DNA of 64,000 nt, from positions 682,001 to 746,000 of the forward strand of contig OZ257155.1 of assembly GCA_965279355.1 (NCBI GenBank), given 5' to 3'. The stretch comes from G965279355 sp965279355. GTDB taxonomy: Bacteria > Pseudomonadota > Alphaproteobacteria > CACIAM-22H2. Numbering within the stretch: the first letter of the stretch is position 1; every line of letters starts with the position of its first letter. Shown here in pieces: positions 43,003 to 52,439 of this stretch. The translations under genes and the position numbers were made by a program. The notes beneath the pieces were generated by a model. The model made no database searches and was not told the origin of the DNA. It saw nothing but the letters and a program-made list of their open reading frames with translations.

Positions 43003-43977
43003 ATGAGCATCGACAAGATTCGCACGGCCGTCATCGGCCTTGGCCATTTCGGCCGCTTCCACGCCGAGAAATACGCCAAACTCCCCCGCTCGCGGCTGGT
43101 CGCGGTGGTCGACAGCGACAAGGCGCGCGCCGAGGATTATGCCCGTACGCTGAAAACCGAAGCCGTCACAGACTACCGGGAGCTGTTCGGAAAGGTCGAT
43201 GCCGTGAGTATCGTGGTGCCGACCCAGGCCCACCACGACGTCGCGTCCGCCTGCCTCGAGGCTGGCATCCATGTCCTGATTGAGAAGCCGATCACCGAGA
43301 CGCTTGAGCAGGCCGACAAGCTCATCAAGCTCGCTGCCGAGCGCCAGCGCGTCCTTCAGGTCGGCCACCTTCAGCGCTTTCTGCTGCAGCGCCTCGGCGC
43401 CGACGATGTCATTCGCGATCCGCTCTATATCGAATCAACGCGCATCGCTCCTTACAAGCCGCGCGGCACCGATGTCGGCGTGACCCTCGACCTGATGATC
43501 CACGATATCGACCTGATCCTGGCGATGGTTCGCTCACCGGTCCTGTCGGTCGATGCCGTCGGCGCACCGATCGTCTCGGCGACCGAAGACATCGCCAATA
43601 CGCGCCTGCGGTTTACCAACGGCTGCGTCGCCAACATTACGGCCAGCCGTGTGAGTCTGAAGACCGAGCGCAAGATGCGCATCTTCCAGCGCGACGCCTA
43701 TGTCTCGCTTGATCTGCACAACCGGAAATACGTCGTGATCCGCAAAGGCACCGGGAAACCCTGGTTCCCCGGCCTGCCGCCGATTGACCGCAGCGAAAAG
43801 AGCTTCAGCGAGGGCGACGACCTTCAGGCGGAAATCGCGTCGTTCCTCGACGCCGTCGGCGACAATAAGCCGCCGCTGGTCACCGGGGAAGACGGCCGCC
43901 GGGCGCTGGAAACAGCAATGCAGATCATGGCCGGATTGCAGGAAAGCCTGGAGCGCGTAAGCGCCCGCGGCGTCTAG
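43003..43977 (+). CDS. Gfo/Idh/MocA family NAD(P)-dependent oxidoreductase
   Basis: A 324-residue two-domain sugar oxidoreductase. The Rossmann fold starts with TAVIGLGHFGRFHAEKYA; the family's catalytic Lys is in LIEKPITET, and VTLDLMIHDIDLIL corresponds to the D-x-x-x-H active-site segment. It converges on lpxB in a lipid A cluster. One family member, GnnA, oxidises UDP-GlcNAc on the way to diamino lipid A, so a lipid A role is possible, but no GnnB-like aminotransferase is present here. Its TAG stop shares the CTAG palindrome with the lpxB stop. Confidence 0.88.
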   Translation: MSIDKIRTAVIGLGHFGRFHAEKYAKLPRSRLVAVVDSDKARAEDYARTLKTEAVTDYRELFGKVDAVSIVVPTQAHHDVASACLEAGIHVLIEKPITETLEQADKLIKLAAERQRVLQVGHLQRFLLQRLGADDVIRDPLYIESTRIAPYKPRGTDVGVTLDLMIHDIDLILAMVRSPVLSVDAVGAPIVSATEDIANTRLRFTNGCVANITASRVSLKTERKMRIFQRDAYVSLDLHNRKYVVIRKGTGKPWFPGLPPIDRSEKSFSEGDDLQAEIASFLDAVGDNKPPLVTGEDGRRALETAMQIMAGLQESLERVSARGV

Positions 43978-45170
43978 TTTAGCGAACGCTTTTTGGCGAT
44001 TGCGTCCAGGACGATCCGTGCGGCGCGGTCGCTCGGCGTGGTTCCGCTCGCCCGCATTTCTTCAAGCCCGAGAATGCGGCAGATCTCGGTGAGGTCGATC
44101 CGCTGCTTCGCCGCTTCTTCCGGCTTCAAAAGCCGGAGGAGCTCCGCTGATATCTTCTCGGGGTTACAGGCATCCTGAAGCAACTCAGGCACCGCCTCGC
44201 GACCGAGGATAAGGTTTGGCATAGCGACATGCGGGACCTCGATGAAACGCCGCGCCAGAAATTCGGTGACCTTGTTCACCCGATAACCGACGACCATCGG
44301 CACGCCTGAGACCGCCAGCTCCATCGTGCCCGTTCCCGATACGGCCAGCGCCGCCGATGCCGCCGCGAACGCGCCGCGCTTCTCATCCAGGGTCGCGGCA
44401 AAACTGTGCTTCACAGTCCAGCCGGCAAGGCCCTGTCGCACCAACGCATCGGTACCGGCAACAACCGGCAGAACGACATGAAGATCGGGACGCTGCAGCG
44501 CCAGGCGGTCCAGCGCCGCACGAAAGATGGGCAGCATCCGGCCTGCGAGGCCCGAGCGGCTACCCGGCATCATCACAATCAGCGGTGCCTGCTCGCCGAT
44601 TAGATGGCGCTGCCGGAAATCGCTGCCCGATTTCGCATGCAAGGCTTCTTCCAGCACCGGGTGTCCGACATAGGCGCAGGAGATCCCGAGCTTGCCGAAA
44701 AATTCCGGTTCGAAGGGCAGCAAGGCCAGCAGATGATCAACCCGGCCGGCAAGCTTCTTCGCCCGTTCCGGCCGCCACGCCCAGAGCTGCGGTGCCACGT
44801 AGTGAATGAGCGGAATGCCGGCACTACGCACCTTGTCGGCTACGCGCAGGCTGAAACTCGGTGAATCGATGGTCACCACTGCCGCCGGCGCCGCCTGCCA
44901 GATCGCGTTCGCAGTCTCACGCATGCGGCGCAGCAGCAGCGGCAGGCGCGGAAGCACCTCGGTGAACCCCATCACTGCGATATCGCTCAATGGAAACAGG
45001 CTCTGCATGCCCTCGGCTTCCATGCGCTCACCGCCGACACCGGCGAAACGCACGTTTCCGCCCGTCGCGCGCTTGAGCGCCGCCATCAGGCGCGCGCCGA
45101 GCGCATCGCCAGACGGCTCGCCAGCCACCAGAAAGACAAGATCGCCGCTACGGACCGGTGGCACTGTCAT
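43974..45170 (-). CDS. lpxB: Lipid-A-disaccharide synthase
   Basis: LpxB joins 2,3-diacylglucosamine-1-P and UDP-diacylglucosamine to the lipid A disaccharide at the inner membrane. The 398-residue GT19 enzyme shows LVAGEPSGDALGARL near the start, YVAPQLWAWRPERAKKL, VGHPVLE, and MPGSRSGLAGRMLP, then SGTGTMELAVSGVPMVVGY. It is the last gene of the minus-strand operon and overlaps lpxI by 4 bases (ATGA). Confidence 0.96.
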   Translation of the reverse strand: MTVPPVRSGDLVFLVAGEPSGDALGARLMAALKRATGGNVRFAGVGGERMEAEGMQSLFPLSDIAVMGFTEVLPRLPLLLRRMRETANAIWQAAPAAVVTIDSPSFSLRVADKVRSAGIPLIHYVAPQLWAWRPERAKKLAGRVDHLLALLPFEPEFFGKLGISCAYVGHPVLEEALHAKSGSDFRQRHLIGEQAPLIVMMPGSRSGLAGRMLPIFRAALDRLALQRPDLHVVLPVVAGTDALVRQGLAGWTVKHSFAATLDEKRGAFAAASAALAVSGTGTMELAVSGVPMVVGYRVNKVTEFLARRFIEVPHVAMPNLILGREAVPELLQDACNPEKISAELLRLLKPEEAAKQRIDLTEICRILGLEEMRASGTTPSDRAARIVLDAIAKKRSLN

Positions 45171-45985
45171 GGCGTCGCCACCCCGACCACGAACAGTCCA
45201 GTCGCGTCGGCCGCGCGGGCCACCTCGGGGCGGTCGATGACGAGCGAGCCACCCGCCTCCAGCGCAACACCCGCCAGCCCGGCCGCCGCCGCCTGCGTCA
45301 CGGTTTCCACGCCGATGCTGGGCAGGTCAACCCGCCGCTCCTGTGCCGGCTTCGCCATCTTGATCAGCACGCCACCGCGCGCCGCGGGATTGCCCCGCGC
45401 CGCCGCCAGAAGCGCCGCCGTGCCGCCGCGGGTTTCGCGATCCAGCACTCGCCCATGCGCGACAAGGACTGCCTGACCGCGGTCGCGCTCGCCCAGCTCA
45501 CGAGCCGCTTTGACGCCAAGCGCGATATCCGTGTGGTGTTTCGCATCGGCATCGTACGTGCCGAGTTTTCCGGCGGGCATCAGAAGCTGCGGCGCCACAG
45601 CTTCGGCGCCGACCACCTTGATCCCGTCGCTTTCTATCTCGCGCACGACACGCGACAGGACGTGATCGTCGCCGTTCCAGCCGGTCAACATGCGCAGCAG
45701 CAGGCGGAATCCCCGCCAGTCCAGGCGCAGATCGAGCAGGCTTTCTGGTCGCCGGACCGGACCGGCCAGCACCGCCTCATGCACATTTTCCTCGTGCAGG
45801 CGGCGAAGAATGGCGCCAACGCGTCCCAGATCCATCCATTCATGCGGAATGCCCTGCACTGTCGCCGGATCGGTGAAACCGCGAAAGGCGACGACAAAAT
45901 GATCGCGCTGCTGATTGCGGCAGGCTTCGATTACCTGTGCAGGCAAGCGTCCGCCCCCGGCAAGAACGCCGATCTTAGGCGGCAT
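45167..45985 (-). CDS. lpxI: UDP-2,3-diacylglucosamine pyrophosphatase, LpxI type
   Basis: LpxI hydrolyses UDP-diacylglucosamine to lipid X plus UMP, replacing LpxH in most alphaproteobacteria. The 272-residue protein starts KIGVLAGGGRLPAQVIEAC and contains HEWMDLGRVG, LAGPVRRPE, AVLVAHGRVL with a core Asp/Glu-rich stretch, DLPSIGVETV and ALEAGGSLVIDR, as in the DUF1009 family. It overlaps lpxA by 11 bases and lpxB by 4. Confidence 0.95.
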   Translation of the reverse strand: MPPKIGVLAGGGRLPAQVIEACRNQQRDHFVVAFRGFTDPATVQGIPHEWMDLGRVGAILRRLHEENVHEAVLAGPVRRPESLLDLRLDWRGFRLLLRMLTGWNGDDHVLSRVVREIESDGIKVVGAEAVAPQLLMPAGKLGTYDADAKHHTDIALGVKAARELGERDRGQAVLVAHGRVLDRETRGGTAALLAAARGNPAARGGVLIKMAKPAQERRVDLPSIGVETVTQAAAAGLAGVALEAGGSLVIDRPEVARAADATGLFVVGVATP

Positions 45986-46775
45986 GCTCCTGCTTCGGCA
46001 GGCAGATGGAGCGCGCGGAATCGCTGCGGATGAAGTCGACTACAGACATGACCGCAACACTGCTGCTGTAAAGCTGCGCCACGTCGTCCAGCCGTTCGGC
46101 CATCGTACCCTCCTGGGCGAACATCAGGCGATACGCGGTACGCAGCTCGTGGATCTCCTTGCGCGAGAACCCACGCCGCTTGAGGCCGACCATATTGAGG
46201 CCCGACAGCCGCGCGCGGTCGCCCATCACAAGACCGAACGGAATCACGTCGGCCTCGACACCGGACATGCCGCCGATCATCGCATGCGGCCCAATGCGCA
46301 CGAACTGATGCACCGCCGAGAGTCCGCCGAGGAACGCAAAATCGCCGACCCGGACATGACCGCCCAGGGTCGCGTTGTTTGCCATGATGACGTTATTGCC
46401 GACTTGGCAATCGTGCGCGACGTGTACACCGATCATGTAGAGGCCATTGTCGCCGACCTTGGTCAGCGCGCCACCGCCCACCGTGCCTGGGTTCATAGTG
46501 ACGTGTTCGCGGATTGCGTTGTTCTTGCCGATGACAAGCTGCGTGGGCTCGCCCTTGTATTTCAGGTCCTGCGGCTGGTGGCCGAGTGACGCGAACGGGA
46601 AAACCCGGGTGTTCGCGCCGATCGTCGTATGGCCGGCAATAACGACATGCGAAACCAGCTCCACACCTTCGCCGAGTTCCACATTCGCACCGACCACGCA
46701 GTACGGCCCGATACGCACCCGCTCACCCAGGCGCGCACCGTCTTCGATGACGGCAGTCTGATGGATATCCGCCAT
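45975..46775 (-). CDS. lpxA: Acyl-ACP--UDP-N-acetylglucosamine O-acyltransferase
   Basis: LpxA adds the first hydroxyacyl chain to UDP-GlcNAc in lipid A synthesis. The 266-residue protein is a left-handed beta-helix of hexapeptide repeats (starting IHQTAVIEDGARLGERVRIG) with the catalytic His region ...YMIGVHVAHDCQVGNN and the C-terminal helical acyl-carrier docking part (HELRTAYRLMFAQEG). It shares one base with the fabZ stop (TAATG). Confidence 0.96.
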   Translation of the reverse strand: MADIHQTAVIEDGARLGERVRIGPYCVVGANVELGEGVELVSHVVIAGHTTIGANTRVFPFASLGHQPQDLKYKGEPTQLVIGKNNAIREHVTMNPGTVGGGALTKVGDNGLYMIGVHVAHDCQVGNNVIMANNATLGGHVRVGDFAFLGGLSAVHQFVRIGPHAMIGGMSGVEADVIPFGLVMGDRARLSGLNMVGLKRRGFSRKEIHELRTAYRLMFAQEGTMAERLDDVAQLYSSSVAVMSVVDFIRSDSARSICLPKQEHAA

Positions 46776-47263
46776 TACTCGTCCATGATCATGGCGGAAT
46801 AGGTCGCCTCGGCAACGAGCGTGCCGCCGACCTTCGCCTCGCCCGTGAATTTCCAGACATTTCCGCGGCTGCGTTCCTTGACCACGTGGATGTGCAGCTG
46901 ATCGCCGGGCACCACGGGCCGGCGGAACCGGGCATTATCGATGGTCATGAAGTAGACGAGCTTGCCCTCGGCTTCCTGTCCCAGCGAATGCACAACCAGC
47001 GCTCCGGCGGTCTGCGCCATCGCCTCGATGATCAGCACGCCCGGCATCACCGGCCGCTGCGGAAAATGACCCTGGAAATGGGGCTCGTTGATCGAAACGT
47101 TCTTGATGCCGGTTGCGCTGGTGAACGGTACCGCGTCCACGATCCTGTCGATCAGCAGAAAGGGATAACGGTGCGGGATGAGCTGCATTATGCGCATCAC
47201 ATCGATCACCGGGACCGATGCCGGCGCCGTACCGCTCTTAGGGTCGACAGCCTCGGAATCCAT
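46775..47263 (-). CDS. fabZ: 3-hydroxyacyl-ACP dehydratase
   Basis: FabZ dehydrates 3-hydroxyacyl-ACP in fatty acid elongation and competes with LpxA/LpxD for the same acyl donors. The 162-residue hot-dog protein has PHRYPFLLIDRIVD and the active-site segment HFQGHFPQRPVMPGVLIIEA with the catalytic His and Glu. It sits between lpxD and lpxA, the widespread arrangement. Confidence 0.96.
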   Translation of the reverse strand: MDSEAVDPKSGTAPASVPVIDVMRIMQLIPHRYPFLLIDRIVDAVPFTSATGIKNVSINEPHFQGHFPQRPVMPGVLIIEAMAQTAGALVVHSLGQEAEGKLVYFMTIDNARFRRPVVPGDQLHIHVVKERSRGNVWKFTGEAKVGGTLVAEATYSAMIMDE

Positions 47264-47265
47264 GG

Positions 47266-48288
47266 CTATTCACCTTTTCTACGTGCGAGCTGCTTCAGAC
47301 GGGCGACCTGGCGATGCCATTCCCCGACGGGAACCGCAGGAGAACCGCCGACGACCTGCCCGGCCGGGATATCGCGATGAACCCCGCTCTGCGCAGCAAT
47401 CTTTGCGCCCGAACCGACGTGGAGATGGCCAGCCAGACCGACCTGACCGCCAACCACGACATAGTCGCCAAGGTGGGTCGATCCGGAAATCCCGACCTGC
47501 GCCACCACGACACACCCGCGTCCGAGACGGACGTTGTGCCCGATCTGCACCAAATTATCAATCATACAGCCCGGACCGATCACCGTGTCGCCGGCGCTGC
47601 CGCGGTCGATACAGGTATTCGCGCCGATCTCCGTGTCGTCACCGATCAGGACCCGCCCCAATTGCGGAACCTTGATATGGCGCCCTGCGTCGGTGGCAAA
47701 GCCAAAGCCGTCCTGACCGATCCGTACGCCGGGATAGATCGCCACCCGGGCCCCAATCAGGCAATGGCTCAGCGACGCACCGGCGCCGACAACACAGTCA
47801 TCGCCCAGAACCACGCCCTGCCCCAGCGTTGCGTTGGAACCGATCCGGCAGCGCGCACCGATCTCGACGTGGGGGCCGATCACCGCGCCGGGTTCTATGC
47901 AGACATCGCCGCCAAGCCGCGCACTCGGAGCGACCGTTGCGGTCGGGTCGATGCCCGGAACCGACACTGCGTCAGGATGGAAGGCCCGGGCAACGAGCGC
48001 GTACGCCTTGTACGGGCTCACCGTCAGCAACAGGGCCATACCGGCCGGAGCGCGTGACGCAAGATCGGGATGGACGATACAGGCCCCGGCTCTGCTCTCG
48101 GTGAAGGCCTGGATATACTGACGATTGTCCAGGAAGCTCACCTGACGCGGTCCCGCCGCCTCAAGCGCCGCGACGTCCTCGAACAGCGCCTCGGGCGCAG
48201 CCGCACCACCGGGCGTAGCGCCGGCAATCTCCGCCAGGCTTGCGAGCGTAAAGGGACCGGCGGCCGCGAAGAAACGGGTGTCCGCCAC
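47266..48288 (-). CDS. lpxD: UDP-3-O-(3-hydroxyacyl)glucosamine N-acyltransferase
   Basis: LpxD adds the N-linked acyl chain in lipid A synthesis. The 340-residue protein has the N-terminal uridine-binding domain (LAEIAGATPGG ... QVSFLDNRQY) and a hexapeptide-repeat beta-helix including IGQDGFGFATDAGRH and DNLVQIGHNVRLG, where the catalytic His is expected. It begins 7 bases after the Skp-like gene stop. Confidence 0.96.
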   Translation of the reverse strand: MADTRFFAAAGPFTLASLAEIAGATPGGAAAPEALFEDVAALEAAGPRQVSFLDNRQYIQAFTESRAGACIVHPDLASRAPAGMALLLTVSPYKAYALVARAFHPDAVSVPGIDPTATVAPSARLGGDVCIEPGAVIGPHVEIGARCRIGSNATLGQGVVLGDDCVVGAGASLSHCLIGARVAIYPGVRIGQDGFGFATDAGRHIKVPQLGRVLIGDDTEIGANTCIDRGSAGDTVIGPGCMIDNLVQIGHNVRLGRGCVVVAQVGISGSTHLGDYVVVGGQVGLAGHLHVGSGAKIAAQSGVHRDIPAGQVVGGSPAVPVGEWHRQVARLKQLARRKGE

Positions 48289-48295
48289 TGTGTCC

Positions 48296-48937
48296 CTACC
48301 TAGCGGCAGGAACCGAGACGTTGACCGTCGGAAGCTTCCGGTTCAGACGTTTCAGCACTTCCGGCGTGACATCAAGCGCCCCACGCACCGCGATCACCTG
48401 ATTGCGGGGAATGACGATCTGGTACTGGTTTTCCTCGGCGAGCTCGATGATGAGCTGCTGAACGTTCGTCATCACGCGGTTTCCCGCCTCGCTGAACGTC
48501 TGCTCGAGGTCACGGCGGCGGCTCTGGACCCGCTGCTGCGCGTCGCCGACACGCTTCTCAAGATCGCGCCGGCGCTGAGTATAAGCGTCAGGCGAGAGGA
48601 TGGCGCGCTGCTTTGCCAGATCTTCTTCGGCGGTACGTAGTTCGGCCTCGAGCTTCGCGACCTCGGCCTGCTGCGACGTGCGCTGCCGCTCGAACTGCTG
48701 CCGGATCGACTGGAACGCCTGGGAATCGCGCTCGATCGCCAGCAGGTCGACGATAACGATGTTGGTTCCCTTGGGAGGGAGTTCCACGGGGGCCGCTGGC
48801 GCAGCCGGTGCCGCAGCGGGGCGTTGCTGCTGCGGCTGCTGTTGCGGGCGCTGCTGCTGGGCAACCGCGACGGCCGGCGCGAACCCGAGCACGACCGCAA
48901 GTGCCACCCGCGTCCAATGGCGTTTCGATGTCATCAT
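48296..48937 (-). CDS. skp: OmpH/Skp-like periplasmic chaperone
   Basis: Skp-type trimers hold outer-membrane proteins between the Sec channel and the Bam complex. The 213-residue product has a signal peptide (WTRVALAVVLGFAPAVAVAQ) and a C-terminal OmpH region with a long coiled coil (RQQFERQRTSQQAEVAKLEA ... RRDLEKRVGDAQQRVQSRR). An unusual Gln/Pro/Ala-rich stretch (QQQRPQQQPQQQRP...) separates signal and chaperone domain. It lies directly downstream of bamA, as in most proteobacteria. Confidence 0.92.
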   Translation of the reverse strand: MMTSKRHWTRVALAVVLGFAPAVAVAQQQRPQQQPQQQRPAAAPAAPAAPVELPPKGTNIVIVDLLAIERDSQAFQSIRQQFERQRTSQQAEVAKLEAELRTAEEDLAKQRAILSPDAYTQRRRDLEKRVGDAQQRVQSRRRDLEQTFSEAGNRVMTNVQQLIIELAEENQYQIVIPRNQVIAVRGALDVTPEVLKRLNRKLPTVNVSVPAAR

Positions 48938-48952
48938 TGCATTCGACCTTAA

Positions 48953-51244
48953 CTAGAAACGGGAGCCAAAGCTGAAACGGAATGTTTCCGTCCTGTCGAA
49001 GTCTTCCTTCCGGATCGCGCGTGCCACGCTCACCTTCACCGGACCGAACGGCGAGCGCCACAAGGCCCCCACACCCGCCGAGACCCGAAGCGAATCAATA
49101 TCCCGCACGTCCGCGCCGGTTTCGCCTGAATCGGTCAAAGTACCGAAATCCGTGAAGACGCTTCCGCGGATGCCGATTTCCTTGGGAAGCCCGGTGGGAA
49201 AACCAAGCTCCAGCGATCCCGCGTAATACTCTTTGCCGCCCAATGCAAACTGGGATCCCGTTGTTTCGCGCGGGCCCACGCCGCCGGTGGCAAAGCCGCG
49301 CAGGGTGTCTCCCCCCAGGAAGAAGCGGTGCTGAATACGCGTCGGTTCGCCGAAATCCTCAAGGTAGCCGACTTCGCCGGTAACACTCGCGACCCATTCA
49401 TCGACGATCGAATAGTAGGTGCCGCCGGTCAGCCGGTTACGCAGGAACGTGATGTCGCCGCCGACGCCAGCATAGTCGTTGCTCAGGCGGACAAAATAGC
49501 CTTCCGTCGGATCGAACCTGTCGTCGCGGCGATCATAGGTCAGATCCTGGCCGACCGCGGACAGAATCGTCTCGCCCTGTTGGGCGCGGATAAACCGCGA
49601 AGCCCCCGACTGAACATTCTCCAGATTGTCCTGACGCAAGGTGTAGCGAACACCCTGGCGCAGGTTTTCGGTAATCTGGTAGCCGGCACGCAACGAGAAG
49701 CCGGTGTTCTCCTCGTCGTAGCCGCTGATACGCTGCAGATCGCGCTGGCGGCGGAAAAGATCGAAACCGGCCGCCAGATTCTTCTCGAGGAAGTAAGGCT
49801 CGGTGAAGCTCAGGTCGATTTCCTGACGCCGCTGCGAAACAAGGAACCCCAGACGCAGATCCTGGCCACGACCGAGGAGATTGCGCTCACGGACGCTGAT
49901 ATCGCCAAGGGCGCCGTCGGCCGTCGAATAGCCGATACCGAAAGAGAGTTCGCCGGTCGATTTTTCGCGCACCTCGACATTGACGACGGTCCTGTCCGGG
50001 CTATCCGCCGGCACATTGGTCACGTCGACCTTTTCGAAGTAGCCGAGATTCTGGATACGCTGCCGCGACCGTCGCATCTTGGCGGTGTTGAAGGCATCGC
50101 CCTCCACCAGCGCAAACTCGCGACGGATCACCTTGTCGAGCGTGCGGACGTTCCCGACGATATTGATACGCTCGATATAGACGCGCGGCCCTTCCTGGAT
50201 TTCGTAGGTCACCCCGACCGTCTTCGTCTCGCGATTGCGATCGATGCGCGGTCGCACTTCCACGAAGGCATATCCGAGACTGCCGACAGCGGAGGATAGT
50301 TCATTGATCGACTTGTCGACCTGGTCGGCGTTGTACCAGTCGCCCTTCCGCGATGTGACCTTGGTCTTCAGTTCTTCGGCCTTCAGATCGCGGATCTGCG
50401 AGACGACATCGATATCCCCGAAGCGATACCGCTCGCCCTCCTCCAGCGTAAACGTGATGTAAAACCCGTCACGATCGGGCGTCAGCTCGGCAACCGCGGA
50501 GACGACGCGGAAATCGGCATAGCCGTTCGCGAGGTAGTGCTTGCGCAGCAACTCGCGGTCGAATGACACGCGGTCGGGGTCGTAGTTGTCATCGGTAGAC
50601 AGGATCCGCCACCAGCGGCTCTCGGTCGTGCGAATGACTTCGCGCAGTGAGCCGTCGCTGAAATGCTTGTTGCCGACGAAGCTGATGCGCTTCACGCCGG
50701 TGATCGGGCCTTCGTCGATCTCGAAAACAAGATCGACGCGATTCTGCGGCAGCTGAATGACCTTGGGCTCGACGGTCGCGGCGAAGCGGCCGGTACGGCG
50801 ATAGAGATCGAGGATTCGTTTGACGTCGTTCTGGACCTTGGTGCGCGTATAGACGACGCGCGGCCGCAGCTGCACCTCGGTGTTCAGCACTTCATCGGTC
50901 AGCCGCCTGTTTCCCTCGAACGCCAGGCGGTTGATGATCGGGTTCTCGACGACCCGCACCGCCAGACGATCGCCTTCCATGCGCAGCGTCACGTCGGCGA
51001 ACAGACCAGTGGCGAAGAGCGCCTTCAGCGAGCGGTCCAGCTGCTCGCCGGTTGCCGTATCGCCCGGCTTGATGATCACGTAGGAGCGAACGGTATCGGG
51101 GTCGATCCGCTGGGTGCCCTCGACCTCGACCTCGCGCACGACGGTCTGGGCAATTGCCGGCACCGCGGCGACAAGCGCCAGCGCAAGAAGCAGCCACGTT
51201 GCCACCGCAACGCGCCGCACAGAAGGCCACCCTACTACCGCCAC
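48953..51244 (-). CDS. bamA: Outer membrane protein assembly factor BamA
   Basis: BamA is the core of the machine that inserts beta-barrel proteins into the outer membrane. The 763-residue protein has a signal peptide (VATWLLLALALVAAVPAIAQ), five POTRA repeats at ~25-350 (first: VVREVEVEGTQRIDPDTVRSY), and a C-terminal 16-strand barrel containing the lid-loop motif RGF in LRGFATGG and ending FSFGSRF with a C-terminal Phe. It lies between rseP and skp. Confidence 0.96.
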   Translation of the reverse strand: MAVVGWPSVRRVAVATWLLLALALVAAVPAIAQTVVREVEVEGTQRIDPDTVRSYVIIKPGDTATGEQLDRSLKALFATGLFADVTLRMEGDRLAVRVVENPIINRLAFEGNRRLTDEVLNTEVQLRPRVVYTRTKVQNDVKRILDLYRRTGRFAATVEPKVIQLPQNRVDLVFEIDEGPITGVKRISFVGNKHFSDGSLREVIRTTESRWWRILSTDDNYDPDRVSFDRELLRKHYLANGYADFRVVSAVAELTPDRDGFYITFTLEEGERYRFGDIDVVSQIRDLKAEELKTKVTSRKGDWYNADQVDKSINELSSAVGSLGYAFVEVRPRIDRNRETKTVGVTYEIQEGPRVYIERINIVGNVRTLDKVIRREFALVEGDAFNTAKMRRSRQRIQNLGYFEKVDVTNVPADSPDRTVVNVEVREKSTGELSFGIGYSTADGALGDISVRERNLLGRGQDLRLGFLVSQRRQEIDLSFTEPYFLEKNLAAGFDLFRRQRDLQRISGYDEENTGFSLRAGYQITENLRQGVRYTLRQDNLENVQSGASRFIRAQQGETILSAVGQDLTYDRRDDRFDPTEGYFVRLSNDYAGVGGDITFLRNRLTGGTYYSIVDEWVASVTGEVGYLEDFGEPTRIQHRFFLGGDTLRGFATGGVGPRETTGSQFALGGKEYYAGSLELGFPTGLPKEIGIRGSVFTDFGTLTDSGETGADVRDIDSLRVSAGVGALWRSPFGPVKVSVARAIRKEDFDRTETFRFSFGSRF

Positions 51245-51269
51245 ATCCGCCCCCAGCGCAGCCCGGCCG

Positions 51270-52412
51270 CTAAGACACTAAGCCCACCAGGAACTGGACC
51301 ACGCGCAGATGCACCAGATCGTTCCAGGTAGCGAAAATCATTAGACTAAATACCAAAACCATCCCGATCCGGAAACCATATTCCTGGGCTTGCGGCCCGA
51401 GCGGACGGCCACGCAATGCCTCGAAGCCGTAGAACAGCAGATGCCCGCCATCGAGCAGCGGCACGGGGAAAAGGTTAATCAGGCCAAGATTGATCGACAG
51501 GAGTGCCAAAAAGGCCAAAAGGCTGCCGAAACCGCCCTGCGCCACCTCGCCCGACATCTGGGCGATGCGGAGCGGTCCGCCGAGCTCATCGCTGCTGCGC
51601 TGGCCGCCGATCATCTGGCCGAGGGCTTTGAGCGTCCCTGCCGTCTGTGTATAGGTCTCCGCGACCGCCTGCCAGACAGCCTCGCCCGGACCGCGCCGGA
51701 CGAATTCGACCCCGCCGCCGCGAATGCCGAGTCGGGCCAGCCGGATCTTGTTGCCGAAGCGATCCGTCTCTTCGATCACCGCCGGGCGAGCGGCGAGCGA
51801 GACGTCGCGGCCGTCGCGCTGCACGATCATCGTCAGCGGCTGGTCGAGATTGAGTTGGATAATGCGCTGGATATCTTCGAAGCGATTGATGGTCTCGCCA
51901 TTGATGCTGACCACGCGGTCGCCAGCCATGATGCCGGCGCGCTCGGCGGCGCTGTCGGGCATCACGCCCCCGATCAGCGCCGGGGTGTAAGGCTGCCCGA
52001 TGAATGCAAACAGCGCTGCAAACAGCACGATCGCAAACAGGAAGTTTGCCGCCGGCCCCGCAAAAACGATGGCGGCGCGCTGGCCGAGGCGTTTGTGATG
52101 GAACGAGACGGCGCGCTCTTCGGCGGTCATCTCCTTGATCTCCGCGCCCGGTGTGCTGGCCGCATCGGCATCGCCGAAGAACTTCACGTAGCCGCCAAGC
52201 GGAATGGCGCTGAATTTCCAGCGCGTGCCGGCTCTGTCGTTCCAGCCGAACAGTTCGGGACCGAAGCCGATCGAGAATGTCTCGACCCTCACGCCATTGC
52301 GGCGGGCTACCCAGTAGTGGCCAAGCTCATGCACGAACACGAGCACGGTAAGCACGACCAGAAACGGAACCACATAGGTCCACGCACCTGCGAGAAAATC
52401 CATTTGGTCCAA
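51270..52412 (-). CDS. rseP: RIP metalloprotease RseP (site-2 protease)
   Basis: RseP cleaves membrane proteins inside the bilayer, including anti-sigma factors and signal peptides. The 380-residue protein has the zinc motif VHELGHYWVARR in the first helix, one PDZ domain (~125-215) with SAAERAGIMAGDRVVSING, and the second metal motif LLDGGHLLFYGFE near the C-terminus. E. coli RseP has two PDZ domains; one is clearly seen here. It lies between dxr and bamA in the common alphaproteobacterial order. Confidence 0.95.
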   Translation of the reverse strand: MDQMDFLAGAWTYVVPFLVVLTVLVFVHELGHYWVARRNGVRVETFSIGFGPELFGWNDRAGTRWKFSAIPLGGYVKFFGDADAASTPGAEIKEMTAEERAVSFHHKRLGQRAAIVFAGPAANFLFAIVLFAALFAFIGQPYTPALIGGVMPDSAAERAGIMAGDRVVSINGETINRFEDIQRIIQLNLDQPLTMIVQRDGRDVSLAARPAVIEETDRFGNKIRLARLGIRGGGVEFVRRGPGEAVWQAVAETYTQTAGTLKALGQMIGGQRSSDELGGPLRIAQMSGEVAQGGFGSLLAFLALLSINLGLINLFPVPLLDGGHLLFYGFEALRGRPLGPQAQEYGFRIGMVLVFSLMIFATWNDLVHLRVVQFLVGLVS

Positions 52413-52439
52413 TCCTCGAGATCAAAAGCCGACAGGTAT

